A stretch of DNA of 64,000 nt from Fulvivirga sp. M361. Lineage in GTDB: Bacteria > Bacteroidota > Bacteroidia > Cytophagales > Cyclobacteriaceae. Below the pieces are notes generated by a model. The model was not told the origin of the DNA. It made no database searches and worked only from the letters and a program-made list of their open reading frames with translations. Where the stretch lies: NCBI RefSeq assembly GCF_007097395.1, contig NZ_VKDC01000020.1:73058-137057 (forward strand), read 5' to 3'. A program made the translations under genes and the position numbers. Of the stretch, positions 58,938 to 64,000 are shown one piece after another. Positions within the stretch are counted from its first letter, which is position 1; each line of letters begins with the position of its first letter.

Positions 58938-59609
58938 ATGAGACACGGGAAGAAATTTAATCATTTGGGAAGGACTGCTCCTCATAGAAAAGCAATGCTT
59001 TCTAATATGGCAACGTCTCTTATTTTAAATAAGAGAATATCGACTACTTTGGCTAAAGCCAAGGCATTAAGAAAATTTGTGGAGCCCATTCTTACTAAGG
59101 CTAAAGATGATACGACTCATTCAAGAAGAGTGGCGTTCTCTTACCTGAATGATAAAGAATCTGTTAAAACACTTTTTGACGAGGTGGCTACAAAAATAGC
59201 TGATCGTCCGGGTGGATATACAAGGATCCTGAAAACAGGTAATCGACTTGGTGATAATGCCGATATGTGTATTATTGAACTTGTTGACTACAATGAGCTG
59301 CTTCTGGATGATGCTCCTAAAAAATCAAAAACACGAAGAAGTAGAAGAGGTAAGAAAAGCAGTACCCCTGCCCCTGCAGCCGAAGTTGAAGCAACTGAAG
59401 TGGTAGAGGTTAGTGAAGCGGAAGTAATAGAGGAAAATACTGCTGAGGCTGTGGTGGAAGAAGCTGAGACAGATACAGTAGAGGAGGTGGAAGTACAGGC
59501 AGAAGCAGTGGTGCAGGAAGAGAATGAGTCAGAAGCAGAAGCTAGTTCTGATACAGAAGATTCAAATGATGAAAAAGAGGATAAAGATGATTCTGAGAAG
59601 AAGAATTGA
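58938..59609 (+). CDS. rplQ: 50S ribosomal protein L17 with long acidic tail
   Basis: 223 residues against about 127 in E. coli. The L17 core is residues 1-130 ([56 protein letters not shown]). After a basic [14 protein letters not shown] stretch comes about 80 residues rich in Glu, Ala and Val, ending DSEKKN. Such tails occur in other Bacteroidota L17 but vary. Last gene before a terminator. Confidence 0.96.
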   Translation: MRHGKKFNHLGRTAPHRKAMLSNMATSLILNKRISTTLAKAKALRKFVEPILTKAKDDTTHSRRVAFSYLNDKESVKTLFDEVATKIADRPGGYTRILKTGNRLGDNADMCIIELVDYNELLLDDAPKKSKTRRSRRGKKSSTPAPAAEVEATEVVEVSEAEVIEENTAEAVVEEAETDTVEEVEVQAEAVVQEENESEAEASSDTEDSNDEKEDKDDSEKKN

Positions 59610-59630
59610 TATTGCCTTACCATAAAAATC

Positions 59631-59666
59631 AAGGGATTGGATTTATATCTAATCCCTTTTTTTATT
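59631..59666 (+). terminator. Rho-independent terminator of the ribosomal cluster
   Basis: AGGGATT (59632-59638) and AATCCCT (59651-59657) pair, with more inner pairs, followed by a run of seven T. Sits 22 bases after rplQ. Confidence 0.85.
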
Positions 59667-59670
59667 TTTG

Positions 59671-59916
59671 CACCTGCGTAATCAGGAAAGCGCACCAAAT
59701 CACTACATTAAATTGCAAAACGTTAGAGCTTACCGAACCGTCTTTCTTCCAGGTCGATTAGTATGTCTCGATACATGTTGCAATAATTCCAATCTACAAA
59801 TTCTGAACTTGAGTGCATAAGCTGAGTATAGAGATAGCGCTTATTGGATCACCCGAACAGAAAACGGGTGATGTTATCAGGACTTTTGTACAGCTCGTAA
59901 AAACCGATTCTTAGAT
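59671..59916. other. Gap between the terminator and carA: hairpin and a possible gene remnant
   Basis: About 245 bases. A perfect 8-bp hairpin ATCACCCG (59848-59855) and CGGGTGAT (59865-59872), loop of nine, stands 45 bases before carA and may be a leader element. On the minus strand 59726-59848 is open for 41 codons and reads protein-like (SEFVDWNYCNMYRD, LIDLEERRFGKL, TAA at 59723-59725), perhaps a decayed gene end. Confidence 0.4.
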
Positions 59917-61020
59917 ATGAAATTAACCAAGAGAGAGACAGCATATTTACTTTTAGAAGATGGCTTGTTACTTGAAGGCACTGCAATTGGGAAAAAGGGT
60001 ACCAAGGGCGGAGAAATATGCTTCAATACAGGGATGACAGGTTACCAGGAGATCTACACCGACCCATCGTATACTGGGCAAATTGTCGTTAATACCACAC
60101 CACATATTGGCAATTATGGGGCAATTGATGAAGAACAAGAGTCTGATTCTACTAAAATAAGTGGTATTGTGGTGAATGATTATGCTGATCTGCATAGTCG
60201 TGCAACGGCGGATGAAAGCTTGCAGGAATACCTGGAAAAGAACAATGTCGTAGGCATTGCTGATGTGGATACGCGCATGTTGGTTCGGCATATTCGTAGC
60301 AAAGGTGCTATGAACGCGATTATCTCATCTGAGATGGATATCGAGCAATTAAAAAAAGAGCTAGGCCAGGTACCTTCTATGGAAGGCCTTGAGTTGTCTT
60401 CTTCAGTCTGTACTCAACAGCCGTATTTTAGCGGTGACGAAAATGCGGCCATCAAGGTGGCAGTCTTAGATCTTGGTATTAAGACCAGTATTTTGAAAAA
60501 TCTGAATTCACGTGGCGTATATTGTAAAGTCTTTCCTTCCAAGACAAGTTATAGTGAAATGAAATCCTGGAATCCGGATGGTTATTTCATTTCCAACGGG
60601 CCGGGAGACCCAGCAGCAATGGACTATGCAGTCGATACGTTAAAACAGATCCTGGACGAAAATAAACCTCTCTTTGGGATCTGTCTTGGACATCAGATAC
60701 TAGCTCGTGCCTGTGATATATCTACTTATAAAATGCACCACGGGCACAGAGGATTAAATCATCCTATCAAAAATCTTACTAATGGACAAAGTGAGATTAC
60801 GTCCCAAAATCATGGCTTTGTGATATCGGAAAATGATGTAGAGAATTCAGACATGATCGAAGCCACACATTTACATCTTAATGATAATACGGTAGCAGGT
60901 ATAAAAGTGAAAAATAAAAATGCTTTCGCGGTGCAGTATCACCCGGAATCTTCACCAGGCCCACACGACTCGCGCTACTTATTTGATCAGTTTATTCAAC
61001 TTATCCACGACAATAAATAA
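59917..61020 (+). CDS. carA: Carbamoyl-phosphate synthase small subunit
   Basis: 367 residues. N-terminal domain (FNTGMTGYQEIYTDPSYTGQIVVNTTPHIGNYG) and glutaminase domain with FGICLGHQ (active Cys), HHGHRGLNHP, SQNHGFVI and VQYHPESSPGPHDS (His, Glu). Supplies ammonia from glutamine for pyrimidines and arginine. carB is not in the window. Confidence 0.97.
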   Translation: MKLTKRETAYLLLEDGLLLEGTAIGKKGTKGGEICFNTGMTGYQEIYTDPSYTGQIVVNTTPHIGNYGAIDEEQESDSTKISGIVVNDYADLHSRATADESLQEYLEKNNVVGIADVDTRMLVRHIRSKGAMNAIISSEMDIEQLKKELGQVPSMEGLELSSSVCTQQPYFSGDENAAIKVAVLDLGIKTSILKNLNSRGVYCKVFPSKTSYSEMKSWNPDGYFISNGPGDPAAMDYAVDTLKQILDENKPLFGICLGHQILARACDISTYKMHHGHRGLNHPIKNLTNGQSEITSQNHGFVISENDVENSDMIEATHLHLNDNTVAGIKVKNKNAFAVQYHPESSPGPHDSRYLFDQFIQLIHDNK

Positions 61021-61026
61021 TATTAA

Positions 61027-62304
<1,278 letters not shown>

Positions 62305-62341
62305 GTCCCTACTTAGCTTTATTTATAATTATTGAGTATGT

Positions 62342-62368
62342 TATGGCACTGTTTTATGCAGTGCCATA
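62342..62368 (+). terminator. Strong hairpin between eno and the MOSC gene
   Basis: A perfect 10-bp stem, TATGGCACTG (62342-62351) with CAGTGCCATA (62359-62368), loop TTTTATG. It is followed by CTCATTTC, a poor T-run, so terminator or RNA-stability element. It makes a start at 62332 unlikely. Confidence 0.55.
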
Positions 62369-62385
62369 CTCATTTCTGGCAACCA

Positions 62386-62874
62386 ATGTTAATTAAAGAA
62401 CTAACGTCGAACTATTATCAAACAGGTAAGGTTACATGGATTGGTATTCGTATGTTAAGAAAAGAGCCATTAATAGCTGTGGATCGGATTAGTATTAAAA
62501 TGGGCATTGGATTGGAAGGGGATCACTATACTTCTGAAAATGGTAAAAGGCAGGTAACACTTATTCAAAAGGAGCATATTGATGCAGTTTGTTCCTTTTT
62601 GAATCGTAAGGAACTGCACCCATCCTTGTTGAGAAGAAATATTGTAGTATCCGGTGTTAACCTCTATGCATTGAAGGGGAAAAATTTTAAGATTGGTAAT
62701 GCTACCTTGACATATACCGGGGAGTGTCATCCATGTTCGCGTATGGAGAAGGACCTGGGTCGTGGAGGGTATAATGCTTTGAGAGGCCATGGAGGTATTA
62801 CAGCTTCAGTGCTTGAAGGGGGTGAAATCAAACTCGGGGATGCTGTGAAGGCCTTGTCTACCCATGAATATTGA
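62386..62874 (+). CDS. MOSC-domain protein
   Basis: 162 residues from ATG 62386, downstream of the hairpin; earlier in-frame starts at 62332 and 62338 fall before or in it. The MOSC core shows GIGLEGDHYTSENGKRQVTLIQ, LRRNIVVSGVNL and the key Cys motif GECHPCSRMEKDLG. The family carries sulfur for molybdenum-cofactor or related chemistry; the exact substrate is unknown. Confidence 0.85.
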   Translation: MLIKELTSNYYQTGKVTWIGIRMLRKEPLIAVDRISIKMGIGLEGDHYTSENGKRQVTLIQKEHIDAVCSFLNRKELHPSLLRRNIVVSGVNLYALKGKNFKIGNATLTYTGECHPCSRMEKDLGRGGYNALRGHGGITASVLEGGEIKLGDAVKALSTHEY

Positions 62875-62918
62875 GAAAAATTCGTACTTTTATTAAGATT
62901 TTTTCAACATCGAACAAG

Positions 62919-63206
62919 ATGAAACTACTTAAATTCACCAAAAATTTTTATATCCTTTTCTCACTTTTTTTCGTGATATGGATGCTTTTTGTAGATACTA
63001 ATGATGTTTTCACTCAGTTTCAATTGAATCAACAGCGTAAAAACCTTGAAGACGAAAAAGCGTATTATATTGAAAAGATCCAGGAAGTAAAAAGGGACAG
63101 AGAAGAGTTGTTAGGTAATGATAAGCTGTTGGAAAAGTTTGCTCGTGAGAAATACCTGATGAAAAAACCTTCTGAAGATCTATACATAGTAGTTGAAGAA
63201 GAATGA
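62919..63206 (+). CDS. FtsB/DivIC-like septum formation protein
   Basis: 95 residues from ATG 62919. One membrane helix (FYILFSLFFVIWMLFVD), then a coiled coil (LNQQRKNLEDEKAYYIEKIQEVKRDREEL) and a C-terminal FAREKYLMKKPSEDLYIV, the DivIC-family layout. A TTG at 62871 overlapping the MOSC stop would add 16 residues. Acts in the FtsQ/L/B complex. Confidence 0.8.
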   Translation: MKLLKFTKNFYILFSLFFVIWMLFVDTNDVFTQFQLNQQRKNLEDEKAYYIEKIQEVKRDREELLGNDKLLEKFAREKYLMKKPSEDLYIVVEEE

Positions 63207-63751
63207 AAAAAATAGCATTAACTCTATTTGTCAGTATGATCTGCTTTTATGGCTGGTCTCAGAACGGAAATGAAATCAGTGAAAGGTCTTCTGTGAGAGA
63301 CCGGCTGTTTTTTGGAGGTAATCTTGGAGCTGCATTTGGTGATGTCACTTTTGTGGAAGTGGCGCCGCTGGTGGGGTATCGCGTTACAGACAAACTATCC
63401 GCAGGGCTACAGGTGCAATACAGGTATAGAAAAGACAAACGAACTACTCCTGACCTGGAAGCATCAGATTACGGTTTTAATCTATTCACTCGTTATAATT
63501 TATTTGCTCCCTTTTTCTTACAGGCCGAGTATGAATATCTGAGTTTTGAATTTTTTGATGTTCGGGAGAGGGCATTTTCACGTGATGGTCTTTCTAGCGT
63601 ACTGCTTGGTGGCGGTATAGCACAGCCATTAGGAAACAGAGGCTTTTTTGTACTTACAGCCCTTTATAATATCACGTATGATGATAACGACCTGACAAAT
63701 CCATACGATAGCCCTTTAGTATTGAGAGCGGGTGTCAATTTAGGCTTTTAA
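63203..63751 (+). CDS. Outer-membrane beta-barrel protein, hypothetical
   Basis: 182 residues, ATGA overlap with the preceding gene. Signal peptide ending GWSQ; the rest is alternating strands (FGGNLGAAFGDVTFVEVAPLVGY, SAGLQVQYRYR) and a closing VLRAGVNLGF. Probably an eight-stranded barrel. Family not recognised. Co-translation with a division protein is notable. Confidence 0.7.
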   Translation: MKKIALTLFVSMICFYGWSQNGNEISERSSVRDRLFFGGNLGAAFGDVTFVEVAPLVGYRVTDKLSAGLQVQYRYRKDKRTTPDLEASDYGFNLFTRYNLFAPFFLQAEYEYLSFEFFDVRERAFSRDGLSSVLLGGGIAQPLGNRGFFVLTALYNITYDDNDLTNPYDSPLVLRAGVNLGF

Positions 63752-63764
63752 TGCAGTGTAGGCT

Positions 63765-63893
63765 TTAGCTTTTCAATTCCACTTTTAATTTCCTGCCGAC
63801 CTCTTTCAGGTCTTTAACCACTTTTTCATTTAAAGGGATGCCTTCTTCCTGAGTTTGACACGTTTTTGAGATAATAGATTGATATTGAGTCAT
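63765..63893 (-). CDS. Small protein, 42 residues, hypothetical
   Basis: ATG at 63893-63891, TAA at 63767-63765. Product begins MTQYQSIISKTCQ and ends GRKLKVELKS; charged, helical, no motif known to me. It starts 26 bases after the stop of a partial gene on the same strand, so it may be the last gene of an operon. Confidence 0.45.
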   Translation of the reverse strand: MTQYQSIISKTCQTQEEGIPLNEKVVKDLKEVGRKLKVELKS

Positions 63894-63919
63894 TTATAAA
63901 ATGGCTTTCGATATACAAA

Positions 63920-64000
63920 TTATCTTAAGTACTTGATTATCTGATTTTTAGGCAGAAGGTCTGGTAGGGGTTTCTCGGCTACTGCAGTGAGTAGTTTTTG
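63920..64000 (-). CDS. C-terminal end of an unidentified protein (cut by window edge)
   Basis: Twenty-six codons plus TAA (63922-63920) are visible, reading LLTAVAEKPLPDLLPKNQ then IIKYLR. Too short to name. Confidence 0.5.
   Translation of the reverse strand, partial: QKLLTAVAEKPLPDLLPKNQIIKYLR

Noticed and set aside
59663..59670. TATTTTTG after rplQ as a promoter
   Set aside because: It is part of the T-run of the terminator, and the nearest TTG is 23 bases away.

Overview
The window reads as a chromosomal segment of a Bacteroidota bacterium, most likely order Cytophagales. The reasons are near-consensus Bacteroidota promoters (TTG or TTTG, 18-20 bases, TAnnTTTG), almost no Shine-Dalgarno sites, a type IX secretion protein (PorZ) with a C-terminal sorting domain, a GWxTD-domain protein, several CarboxypepD_reg-like domains with LSEVVVVG-type motifs, a DUF5686 protein, zinc-ligand-free S4, S14 and L36, and a thymidine kinase without its zinc site. 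Most of the content is housekeeping. I see no insertion sequence, prophage, CRISPR array, tRNA or rRNA.

Layout. 1-4.5 kb, minus strand: ricT (cut by the edge), a 44-bp tandem repeat, purD, recQ. 4.6-6.7 kb: kdsD and a mannose-1-phosphate guanylyltransferase (surface sugar precursors). 6.7-10.5 kb: rlmB with a GWxTD protein, a methyltransferase, a secreted protein and a probable decayed gene. 10.5-16.2 kb: an AGCS sodium/amino-acid symporter with an extra domain, then an ECF sigma factor and an unusual membrane anti-sigma/TonB-like protein, divergent from a VWA protein carrying the same domain. 16.2-18.7 kb: a membrane glycosyltransferase broken by a frameshift and a WaaY-like kinase. 18.8-26.3 kb: ECF sigma, zinc-finger anti-sigma, gmk, a barrel protein, nadD, a DUF5686 protein, then a porin-YfiR pair. 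26.4-28.2 kb, minus: frr, pyrH and a biotin carrier protein. 28.4-34.3 kb: a TPP riboswitch with a TonB-dependent receptor, a UbiA prenyltransferase, purN, purH. 34.4-39.9 kb: the rod-shape operon mreB-mreC-mreD-mrdA-rodA. 40-45 kb: a hypothetical protein, a ferredoxin, tdk, porZ, recO. 45.1-59.6 kb: the S10-spc-alpha ribosomal cluster from rplC to rplQ with secY, map, infA and rpoA. 59.7-63.9 kb: carA, eno, a MOSC protein, an FtsB-like protein, a barrel protein, a 42-codon ORF and the end of another gene.

How the genes work together. Purine synthesis (purD, purN, purH, gmk), pyrimidine supply (carA, pyrH, tdk), elongasome wall growth, envelope assembly and ribosome synthesis dominate. The ribosomal cluster starts at rplC without rpsJ from its own strong promoter, and a second strong promoter lies before rpsH.

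The least ordinary parts are the divergent sigma/anti-sigma/VWA locus at 12.3-16.2 kb, the riboswitch-receptor pair at 28.4-31.0 kb, the frameshifted glycosyltransferase near 16.83 kb, the probable gene remnant at 10.1-10.4 kb and the acidic tail on L17. I found no convincing wholly new system. The sigma/anti-sigma/VWA locus is the best candidate for undescribed biology.
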